Made by a program: the position numbers and the translations under genes. A stretch of 64,000 nt of DNA from a bacterium (GTDB lineage: Bacteria; Actinomycetota; Acidimicrobiia; Acidimicrobiales; Bin134), in contig JAPPAP010000031.1 in NCBI GenBank assembly GCA_026705465.1, positions 1 to 64,000 on the forward strand, written 5' to 3'. Under the pieces are notes generated by a model. That model saw only the letters and a list, made by a program, of their open reading frames with translations. It had not been told where the DNA came from and made no database searches. This document shows positions 26,389 through 32,467 of this stretch, in pieces (positions within the stretch are counted from its first letter, which is position 1; each line of letters starts with the position of its first letter).

Positions 26389-26979
26389 TTGAGTGCGAGT
26401 AAGGGCGAGTGGCGGATCTGGACCGTTCCAAACTTGATTTCGGTGCTGCGGCTGGGATGCGTGCCGGTGTTCTGCGTGCTGCTTTTGGCTATGGGCAATC
26501 GGGCCGGCGCCGCCATCTTGCTCGGGGTGCTGGGTGCCACTGATTGGGTAGACGGCTACATCGCCCGGCGGTTCAACCAGGTCTCGGAGCTGGGGAAGAT
26601 TCTGGATCCCACCGCTGATCGGCTGATGTTTTTGGCCGCGGTGGTGGCGATGATGGTGGACGGTTCTCTCCATGCGGCATTCGGGGTGACCATGCTGGTG
26701 AGAGAGGCGGCGGTTTCGCTGGCCACGGTGGTGCTGGGCGCTATGGGAGCCCGCCGGATCGACGTGACCTGGACCGGAAAGACGGCCACGTTCGGCCTCA
26801 TGTTCGCCTTGCCGTTCTTGTTGTTGGGAGATTCGAGTGTGGGCGGTGGTACCGCTCTGCGGGGCGTCGGCTGGGGTTTGGGCATACCGTCACTGGTGCT
26901 CAGCTACTACGCGGCGGTGGAGTACATTCCGCGTGCCCGCCGGGCTCTCGCCGAGGGGAGAGCCGCAGCCTCAAGCTGA
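26389..26979 (+). CDS. pgsA: CDP-diacylglycerol-glycerol-3-phosphate 3-phosphatidyltransferase family
   Basis: 196 residues from TTG 26389. DWVDGYIARRFNQ with the following GKILDPTAD gives the CDP-alcohol phosphotransferase signature (DxxDGxxAR...GxxxDxxxD, about residues 48-73), and four to five membrane helices follow. It makes phosphatidylglycerophosphate or a related phospholipid. The pgsA-gcvH-garA order parallels M. tuberculosis pgsA2 (Rv1822) upstream of gcvH. TAGGAT at 26375-26380 lies 8 bases before TTG, fitting leaderless expression. Confidence 0.88.
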   Translation: MSASKGEWRIWTVPNLISVLRLGCVPVFCVLLLAMGNRAGAAILLGVLGATDWVDGYIARRFNQVSELGKILDPTADRLMFLAAVVAMMVDGSLHAAFGVTMLVREAAVSLATVVLGAMGARRIDVTWTGKTATFGLMFALPFLLLGDSSVGGGTALRGVGWGLGIPSLVLSYYAAVEYIPRARRALAEGRAAASS

Positions 26980-26981
26980 GG

Positions 26982-27032
26982 TTGAGAGTTTGGGCGAGAG
27001 CCGGTACGGTGTCGCCAATGAACGTACCGGCT
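26982..27032 (+). promoter_or_regulatory. gcvH: gcvH promoter with 10-bp inverted repeat over -10 and start codon
   Basis: TTGAGA (26982-26987), 17-base spacer and TACGGT (27005-27010) sit 7 bases before ATG 27018. AGCCGGTACG (26999-27008) and CGTACCGGCT (27023-27032) are a perfect inverted repeat with a 14-base centre, covering the -10 box and codons 1-5. It could be an operator for a dimeric regulator, perhaps one of the two MerR proteins encoded downstream. If the mRNA is leaderless from about 27018, the left arm is not transcribed, so an mRNA hairpin is less likely. Confidence 0.65.
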
Positions 27033-27404
27033 GAACTTCGCTACTCCGAAGACCACGAATGGACCCGGACAGATGGAAACCGGGTCTGCTTGGGCATCAC
27101 CGATTATGCCCAGGATGCCCTTGGCGATGTGGTTTACATCGACCTCCCCCCGGTAGGGACCGAGGTGGCCAGCGGCCAGCCGTTTAGCGAGGTCGAGTCC
27201 ACGAAATCGGTCTCAGAGATCTATTCGCCGGTAACCGGCACAGTGGTCGAGGTGAACACCGATCTCATCGACCATCCCGAGCGGCTGAACGAGGATCCCT
27301 ATGGCGAAGGGTGGATTTGCATCATCGAAGCCTCCGACCTGTCTGAGTTGGACAACCTCCTGGATGCGGCGGCTTACACCGATCTGACGGAGAGCGTCGA
27401 TTGA
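27018..27404 (+). CDS. gcvH: Glycine cleavage system H protein
   Basis: 128 residues. The lipoylation motif ESTKSVSEIYSP (Lys about residue 63) and N-terminal RYSEDHEWTR are diagnostic. H protein carries the aminomethyl group between the P, T and L proteins of glycine cleavage. gcvT is encoded about 3 kb downstream on the same strand; gcvP is not in the window. The stop overlaps the TTG start of the FHA gene by 4 bases. Confidence 0.96.
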   Translation: MNVPAELRYSEDHEWTRTDGNRVCLGITDYAQDALGDVVYIDLPPVGTEVASGQPFSEVESTKSVSEIYSPVTGTVVEVNTDLIDHPERLNEDPYGEGWICIIEASDLSELDNLLDAAAYTDLTESVD

Positions 27405-27892
27405 CCTCGCGGACCCACGACGACGGAGGGGCCCAAGAGGTCGCTTGTCCCCAGTGCGGCTATGTCAGCGGGGCCGGCGTCAACTTCTGCGCCGTGTGCG
27501 GTTATCGCCTCACGCTAGCTAGCGAGCCGGAGAGTGCCGCGTCGGTGGACGAACCGACCACCGAGTTGGAGCTTGAGGCCGATCTGGTGCGGCATCCGGC
27601 GGTGTTGGTCGTCACCCAAGGGCCAGCGGCAGGCAGTCGTTTCGAGCTCTCCCAGCCCCGGGTGACGGTAGGCCGCCATCCCGACTCCGACATTTTCTTG
27701 GACGACATCACTGTGTCCCGCCGGCACGCCGAGGTTTACCGAGACGGCTTGGTGCAGCACGTCAAGGACATGGGCTCGCTGAACGGAACCTATCTGAACA
27801 GCCGCAGAGTGGAGGACGCCGGGTTGAAGAACGGCGATGAACTCCAAGTGGGACGATTCAAGCTGGTCTTTTACGACGGGACCGGCGGATGA
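27401..27892 (+). CDS. garA: GarA-like FHA-domain protein with N-terminal zinc ribbon
   Basis: 163 residues from TTG 27401. The FHA domain (about residues 65-160) contains GRHPDSDIFLDDITVSRRHAE and GSLNGTYLNSR, almost the same as M. tuberculosis GarA. GarA controls 2-oxoglutarate and glutamate metabolism and is switched off by phosphorylation of an N-terminal ETTS motif by PknB/PknG. Here the N-terminus is a four-Cys zinc ribbon (Cys16, 19, 30, 33) followed by DEPTTELE, which sits where ETTS would be, so phosphorylation control may persist. The zinc ribbon is unlike mycobacterial GarA. Overlaps the next gene by 4 bases. Confidence 0.9.
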   Translation: MTSRTHDDGGAQEVACPQCGYVSGAGVNFCAVCGYRLTLASEPESAASVDEPTTELELEADLVRHPAVLVVTQGPAAGSRFELSQPRVTVGRHPDSDIFLDDITVSRRHAEVYRDGLVQHVKDMGSLNGTYLNSRRVEDAGLKNGDELQVGRFKLVFYDGTGG

Positions 27893-28611
27893 GCACCCAG
27901 TATCGGTCGATCGGGCAGGTGTTGGACCTGCTGAAAGAGGAGTTCTCCGACATCAGCATCTCCAAGATCCGCTTCTTGGAGAGCCAGGGCCTCATCGATC
28001 CAGAGCGAAACCAATCTGGCTATCGAAAGTTCACCGACACCGACATCAGCCGTCTGCGCTGGATTCTTGAGCAGCAGCGGGATCATTTCCTGCCCCTCAA
28101 GGTCATCAAGGAGCGCATCGACCACCAGGACTTCGGCGTATCCGAGGGGGACAGGGAATCCAACAGCCACGGGGCCAGCCCCCGAGGCGCAGCGCGGCCC
28201 AACCCGCTGGACTCGGGGTCGACCTCGGTGTCGCTGACCCTCGACGAGCTGGCGTCGGCTAGCGGGTTGAGCCCGTCCAAGGTCATGGAGCTTCAAAAGT
28301 TCGGCCTCATCGAGCCTCTCGACGATGGTGCACTGCGGCACTACGGCAGCGAGGCGGTGATTGTGGCCAAAGTGGCGGCCGGTTTCTTGGCCCATGGCGT
28401 TGAGCCACGCCACCTGAGGGCCTACAAGTCGGCAGCAGAGCGGGAGGCGGGACTGATGGAGCAGCGGATCATGCCCATGGTGATGCAACGCACCGCCCAG
28501 TCTCGCCAGCAATCTCAGGACACGCTGGTGGAGCTGATCAACCTCGGCTCGGAGTTGCGGCTCTCGCTGCTCCGGGGCGCCTTGGCCAACCACACCGGGA
28601 ATCGCAGTTAA
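27889..28611 (+). CDS. MerR-family regulator, Rv1828 type
   Basis: 240 residues. The N-terminal MerR-like helix-turn-helix (YRSIGQVLDLLKEEFSDISISKIRFLESQGLI) is followed by a second, longer domain with a helix-turn-helix-like part (about residues 115-170) and a coiled-coil-like C-terminus, the shape of M. tuberculosis Rv1828. It has no cysteines for metal sensing that I can see. It overlaps garA by 4 bases, so garA and this regulator are cotranslated. Candidate ligand site: the inverted repeat at gcvH. Confidence 0.88.
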   Translation: MSTQYRSIGQVLDLLKEEFSDISISKIRFLESQGLIDPERNQSGYRKFTDTDISRLRWILEQQRDHFLPLKVIKERIDHQDFGVSEGDRESNSHGASPRGAARPNPLDSGSTSVSLTLDELASASGLSPSKVMELQKFGLIEPLDDGALRHYGSEAVIVAKVAAGFLAHGVEPRHLRAYKSAAEREAGLMEQRIMPMVMQRTAQSRQQSQDTLVELINLGSELRLSLLRGALANHTGNRS

Positions 28612-28615
28612 CGGC

Positions 28616-29173
28616 GTGAACCGCACCGAGCCCGAGCTGTTTGCCAGCCGGGAGTCCATCGAGCAGGCGGTCGGGCGCGTCGCGTCCGAGGTCTCCCAGC
28701 AATGCTCCGATGGGGCGGTGCTGGTATCGGTGCTGAAGGGAAGCCTGCCGTTTCTGGCCGATCTGGTCCGAGCGGTGGACATTGCCGTAGAGGTGGACTT
28801 CTTGGCGTTGTCCCGCTTCGCCGCCGATTCCGGGCGGGTCCGATTGGTCAAAGATCTGGACTGCGATGTGACCGGGCGCCAGGTCGTGCTGGTGGAAGAC
28901 ATCGTGGACACCGGGCTGAGTCTCGGGTACTTGAAAGGAGAGCTGCACCGGCGGTCGGCCGCATCAGTGGCGGTGGCCACGCTGCTCAATCGGAGTGCCC
29001 GCCGGATCCTGCCGCTTGAGCCTGACTACGTGGGGTTCGAGGCGCCCGACGAGTTCTTTTTGGGCTACGGATTGGACTGGGCTGGCCGCTACCGCAACCT
29101 CGACCGACTGGTAATCGCAGATCCCGACCTGCTGGCCGACGATCCTGACGCTTACGTCTCTGCGCTCTACTGA
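28616..29173 (+). CDS. Phosphoribosyltransferase, hypoxanthine phosphoribosyltransferase-like
   Basis: 185 residues from GTG 28616, four bases after the MerR gene. VEDIVDTGLSL (about residues 92-102) is the PRPP loop of purine phosphoribosyltransferases, VSVLKGSLPFLADL the first active-site loop, and DYVGFEAPDEFFLGYGLD the base-binding part. It probably salvages hypoxanthine or guanine. This gene is inserted into an otherwise conserved gcvH-garA-merR-DUF151-merR block. Its 3' end, including the stop, is duplicated 68 bp downstream. Confidence 0.88.
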   Translation: MNRTEPELFASRESIEQAVGRVASEVSQQCSDGAVLVSVLKGSLPFLADLVRAVDIAVEVDFLALSRFAADSGRVRLVKDLDCDVTGRQVVLVEDIVDTGLSLGYLKGELHRRSAASVAVATLLNRSARRILPLEPDYVGFEAPDEFFLGYGLDWAGRYRNLDRLVIADPDLLADDPDAYVSALY

Positions 29174-29242
29174 CAATCCCGATTCCTAAGTCTCTGCGAC
29201 CTCGCGACGATCCCGACGCTTACGTCTCTATGCTCTACTAAC
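29141..29242 (+). repeat. Tandem duplication of the end of the phosphoribosyltransferase gene
   Basis: The 34-base segment 29141-29174 (GATCCTGACGCTTACGTC onward through the stop) recurs at 29209-29242 with three substitutions, a period of 68 bp. A partial third match starts near 29181 (GATTCCTAAGTCTCTGCG). The second copy ends in the TAAC that forms the -10 box (TAACGT) of the next gene. Confidence 0.8.
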
Positions 29243-29244
29243 GT
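29239..29244 (+). promoter_or_regulatory. -10 box of the DUF151 gene (leaderless)
   Basis: TAACGT lies 7 bases before ATG 29252 and overlaps the upstream in-frame GTG 29243. It depends on a TGAC-to-TAAC difference between the two copies of the duplicated segment, so the promoter seems to have arisen in the duplication. Confidence 0.6.
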
Positions 29245-29251
29245 GGAGACG

Positions 29252-29752
29252 ATGAAGGAAATGGAGCTCATCGGGGTGCGGATCGAACTCCCGTCCAATG
29301 CCCCGATCGTGCTGCTGCGGGAGACCGACGGTGAAGGTCGGCTCCTGCCTATCTTCATCGGAGGAGCGGAGGCTCAGGCCATCGCCTTGGCCATGGAAGA
29401 GGTGGAAACCCCTCGCCCGATGACCCACGACTTGTTCAAGAACGTGCTCGACGACTTGGGCGTGCGAATCGAGCGCATCGTGGTGACCGAATTGAGGGAT
29501 CGGACCTTCTACGCGGAGCTGGAGTTGAAGGGGGGCAACGGGGCCCGCCGGATCTCCAGCCGCCCGTCGGACGCGGTGGCCCTAGCCGTGCGAACCGGAG
29601 CGCCCATCTTCGCCGACGAGTCGGTGCTGGAAGCCGCCGGACACACGGTGGAACCCGATGAGCCCGAAGGCGAAGAGCAGCCTGCCGAAGAGGTTTTGGA
29701 CCAATTTCGCGAGTTTTTGGATCAGGTGACCCCCGAAGACTTCAACGGCTGA
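29252..29752 (+). CDS. Bifunctional nuclease family (DUF151)
   Basis: 166 residues from ATG 29252. The DUF151 core is clear: VRIELPSNAPIVLLRE, LLPIFIGGAEAQAIA, PRPMTHDLFKNVL and ISSRPSDAVALAVR. An acidic tail (about residues 130-166) is typical of actinobacterial members. M. tuberculosis Rv1829 holds the same position between two MerR genes. Family members have been called nucleases, but physiological role is unsettled. ATG 29252 is preferred to GTG 29243 because of the TAACGT box 7 bases upstream. Confidence 0.9.
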   Translation: MKEMELIGVRIELPSNAPIVLLRETDGEGRLLPIFIGGAEAQAIALAMEEVETPRPMTHDLFKNVLDDLGVRIERIVVTELRDRTFYAELELKGGNGARRISSRPSDAVALAVRTGAPIFADESVLEAAGHTVEPDEPEGEEQPAEEVLDQFREFLDQVTPEDFNG

Positions 29753-29777
29753 CGTTCTCCGGTCGCCAAATCCTTCC

Positions 29778-29813
29778 TTGACAATCCACAGGTAGAGGTT
29801 TACCCTGTGGAAA
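29778..29813 (+). promoter_or_regulatory. Promoter and palindromic operator of the second merR gene
   Basis: TTGACA (29778-29783), a 17-base spacer and TACCCT (29801-29806) make a strong sigma-70-type promoter. CCACAGG (29786-29792) and CCTGTGG (29803-29809) are inverted repeats reaching from the spacer through the -10 box, the place where MerR-family proteins or repressors bind. Autoregulation by the gene product at 29881 is likely. The 5' leader would be about 65 bases, unlike the leaderless neighbours. Confidence 0.75.
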
Positions 29814-29880
29814 TTCATTGGCGTAGTTTCCCCGATGTAATCAGCCGCATCTGGGCCGCGTCCCTGCACCGGAGAGTCAA

Positions 29881-30378
29881 ATGAGCGATCACGCACAGAT
29901 AGCCAGCGACTTCAGTTCTCCCCAAACCATCGAGATTGTCGGTATCACCTACCGCCAGTTGGACTACTGGACCCGCACTGGTTTGGTCACCTCCACCGCG
30001 CAAGTGGCCGAGGGAAGCGGCAGCCGCCGCCGGTATTCCTACAAAGATTTGCTGGAGTTAAAGCTGATCAAGCGCCTTTTGGACGAGGGGATCGTCCTTC
30101 AGCGGGTCCGCGAGGTGTTCGACTATCTGCGAGATGAGCTGGGCGAGGAGGTGGCCAGCGCCGACTTGGTGATCAACGGCAACCAATCGCTGCTAGTCCG
30201 CACCGACGAGCAGATATTGGATGCGCTGCGCCAAGGCCAGGGCGCGCTCTACCTTCGCATGGAGGGCTTGATCGAAGAGGTGGATGCCGCGGTGCGGGAG
30301 CTTCCCGTGGAAGATGTCTTTCCTGTGGATACCTCCGAACCCCGAACCGGCATCAGCACCGCCCAAACCGGCACCTAA
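29881..30378 (+). CDS. MerR-family regulator, Rv1830 type
   Basis: 165 residues. The helix-turn-helix starts with VGITYRQLDYWTRTGLVTST and goes on into RRRYSYKDLLELKLIKRLLDEG, as in M. tuberculosis Rv1830 and its homologs. A Shine-Dalgarno GGAGAG lies 5 bases before ATG. The C-terminal half is an effector or dimer domain without recognisable ligand motif. It has its own promoter with an operator-like palindrome. Confidence 0.9.
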   Translation: MSDHAQIASDFSSPQTIEIVGITYRQLDYWTRTGLVTSTAQVAEGSGSRRRYSYKDLLELKLIKRLLDEGIVLQRVREVFDYLRDELGEEVASADLVINGNQSLLVRTDEQILDALRQGQGALYLRMEGLIEEVDAAVRELPVEDVFPVDTSEPRTGISTAQTGT

Positions 30379-30395
30379 AGGAGGCCTGCGAGAGC

Positions 30396-30761
30396 GTGTT
30401 CGCCCACGATTCCGAGCGGCAATTCGCCGAGCTGCTCGATTTCTACGGCGTCGAGTGGCGCTATGAGCCCCGGACCTTCGTGCTCTCCCGCAACGAGCTA
30501 GGCGAGGTGACCGAAGCGTTCACTCCCGACTTCTACCTTCCCCAGTTCAACCGGTACGTGGAGATCACCACCGCGCGCCAGAAGTACATCACCCGCAAGA
30601 ATGGAAAGGTCCGGCGTTTGCGGGAGCGCTATCCCGGTATCGACGTTGTCATTTTGTGCCAGCGGGACTATCGCAATCTGCTGAGCAAGTACGGATTTGA
30701 CGACGTCACTGGCGAACACGGCGATCTGACCCACACTGGGGCGGGCGCCGGAACCGGCTAG
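30396..30761 (+). CDS. PD-(D/E)XK-like small nuclease-fold protein
   Basis: 121 residues from GTG 30396. The pattern E-x-x-F-x-x-L-L-D-F-Y-G...W-x-Y-E-P, then TPDFYLP, then YVEITTARQKY follows the Glu...PD...ExK-like arrangement of PD-(D/E)XK nucleases, although the final Lys is replaced by Thr (EIT), so activity is uncertain. A strong AAAGGAGG (30377-30384) lies 11 bases upstream, longer than ideal. Between the MerR gene and gcvT; role unknown. Confidence 0.7.
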   Translation: MFAHDSERQFAELLDFYGVEWRYEPRTFVLSRNELGEVTEAFTPDFYLPQFNRYVEITTARQKYITRKNGKVRRLRERYPGIDVVILCQRDYRNLLSKYGFDDVTGEHGDLTHTGAGAGTG

Positions 30762-30779
30762 CCGGACAGGGAGGCCGGC

Positions 30780-31841
30780 GTGCGCTCCTCTCCGTTGGAG
30801 AGTCGGCACCGATCATTGGGAGCAAAGTTGGTTCCCTTTGGTGGCTGGGAGATGCCGCTGTCCTATCCATCGGGCACGCTGGCCGAGCATCGAGCGTGCC
30901 GGACCGACGCGGTGGTTTTCGACGTGAGCCATCTGGGAACCCTCCGGGTGTCGGGCCCTGATGCCTATGAGCGGCTTCAGTTGGCCTTCACCAATGATCT
31001 GGCCCGAATAGGTGCCGGTCGCACTCAGTACACCCACTTGCTGGACGACGACGGCTCGGTGCTGGACGACATCATCGTGTGGTGGACCGATGATCACAAC
31101 TTCGATGTGATGCCCAACGCATCCAACACCGACCGGGTGCGCGATGCCTTGGGCGGCTCGACTGCTGACGCCGGGTTCCAGGCCGACGATGTCACCGCCA
31201 GCCGGGCGGTGTTGGCGGTGCAGGGTCCCGAGGCCCGCATCCGGCTGGCTGCGGTGTCGCCTGAGGCGTCGGAAGTGGCCCGCAACTGTGTGGCCCCGGT
31301 GGTGTGGGAGGGCGTTTCGCTGACCGTGGCCGGCACCGGGTACACCGGAGAAGACGGTGTAGAGATCGCGGTGCCGGCGGAGACGGCTGGGCAGCTCTGG
31401 GATGCGGTGACCAAGGCGGGGATCCTCCCGGCCGGGCTGGGGGCACGGGACACTTTGCGTTTGGAGGCCGGCTTGCCGTTGCACGGCCATGAGCTCGGTC
31501 CGGGCATCACCCCGCTGCAAGCAGGGCTGGGCTGGGTAGTCCGCTGGGACAAGCCATCGTTTCAAGGGCGGGATGCCCTGGCTGCCGAGCGGGAGCAAGG
31601 CATCCACCGACGGCTGCGGGGACTTCAGGTAGAAGGCCGACGCCCGCCTCGGGAGGGACAAGCGGTGCTACGGGACGGCGACGTGGTGGGGGAGATCACG
31701 TCAGGCAACTTCTCGCCCATGCTGGAAACGGGCATCGCCCTGGCCTTTGTGCCCCCCGATGCGGACATCGGAGACGAGTTGGCCGTTGACATGCGGGGCA
31801 CGCTGGTGCCCGCGTCGGTAGTGAAGCTTCCGTTCGTCTAA
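30780..31841 (+). CDS. gcvT: Aminomethyltransferase, glycine cleavage T-protein
   Basis: 353 residues from GTG 30780, with a GGGAGG ribosome site 6 bases upstream. LVPFGGWEMPLSYPSG at the N-terminus, DVSHLG with the catalytic Asp region, and GARDTLRLEAGLPLHGHEL are characteristic. T-protein transfers the methylene group from the H protein to tetrahydrofolate and releases ammonia. It closes the cluster that begins with gcvH. A 12-nt palindrome (30754-30765) lies just upstream over the previous stop codon. Confidence 0.93.
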   Translation: MRSSPLESRHRSLGAKLVPFGGWEMPLSYPSGTLAEHRACRTDAVVFDVSHLGTLRVSGPDAYERLQLAFTNDLARIGAGRTQYTHLLDDDGSVLDDIIVWWTDDHNFDVMPNASNTDRVRDALGGSTADAGFQADDVTASRAVLAVQGPEARIRLAAVSPEASEVARNCVAPVVWEGVSLTVAGTGYTGEDGVEIAVPAETAGQLWDAVTKAGILPAGLGARDTLRLEAGLPLHGHELGPGITPLQAGLGWVVRWDKPSFQGRDALAAEREQGIHRRLRGLQVEGRRPPREGQAVLRDGDVVGEITSGNFSPMLETGIALAFVPPDADIGDELAVDMRGTLVPASVVKLPFV

Positions 31842-31845
31842 CGGT

Positions 31846-32466
31846 CTACGCAGCGCCGACGGCTTCCAGCACCCGGCTCTCGGGGATGGCGCCCCGCCAT
31901 GAAGTCAGGATCGTGCCGTTGTTGTCCAGCAGCATTCCTGCGGGTTGGCTGGAGATCCCCAGTTGGCGCCAAGACTCGAACGTCGAATCCCAGAGCATGG
32001 TGAACGTGGTTCCGGTGGACTGAACGAAGCTCTGGGCCAGTCCGAGGCTGTCTTGGGTGCCGACCCCCACCACGGTGAGCTTGTCGGCGTTGTTTCGAGC
32101 AAACTGCTCGACGCCGGGGGCTTCCCGGCGGCAGGTGGGTCAATGGGGCGCCCAGAACCACAGCACGAGGTGCCGATCCGACGGGGCGAAGCTGGCCAGA
32201 TTCACGATATCCCCGGTGGAAACGTCTATCAGGTCGACCGATGGGAGGTCTGACGTCGGTGCCGGGGCGGCACCCTCGGTGGTCGGTTCGGGCGCGGGCG
32301 CCTGAGTGGCGGGCGCCTCGGTTGGGGCTGGCACCTCAGTTGAGGCCGGTGCCTCAATGGGAGCAGTCGCAGGGCTGTCATCACCGCCGCTGCAAGCGGT
32401 GACCACGAGGGCCAGAGCGGCGGCAAATGTCACGATCTTGGCTCGCGTATTCGTTGAAGTGCTCAC
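31846..32466 (-). CDS. TlpA-like thioredoxin-fold lipoprotein with in-frame TGA (putative selenoprotein A)
   Basis: Read through TGA at 32142-32140, the frame gives 206 residues. GTG 32466 starts a lipoprotein signal with lipobox VTAC (Cys25), then a Pro/Ala/Thr linker (about 26-75), then a TlpA/redoxin domain. The TGA replaces the first active-site Cys: WFWAPH-U-PTCRREAP, Sec109 and Cys112, and coding similarity continues to the stop at 31846 with the cis-proline of the fold kept (SSQPAGM). Protein would be a membrane-anchored thiol-disulfide (selenol) oxidoreductase. GTG starts 1 base after the stop of the paralog; ATG 32481 is an alternative. An ordinary annotation would wrongly show two fragments. 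Confidence 0.8.
32104..32142 (-). promoter_or_regulatory. Candidate bacterial SECIS hairpin after UGA (copy A)
   Basis: Starting 5 bases after the UGA the RNA can pair CUGC/GCAG (outer, 4 bp) and GCCGGG/CCCGGC (inner, 6 bp) with apical loop AAGCC. The loop begins 16 nt after UGA, within the distance known for bacterial SECIS elements; opening the last pair puts a G first in the loop, as SelB sites favour. Confidence 0.6.
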
Positions 32467-32467
32467 G

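Noticed and set aside
26980..27017. Glycine riboswitch before gcvH
   Set aside because: The whole intergenic space is 38 bases and the start appears leaderless, so there is no room for an aptamer.
30754..30765. Palindrome CCGGCTAGCCGG as a terminator
   Set aside because: No T-run follows and the gcvT ribosome site begins a few bases later.
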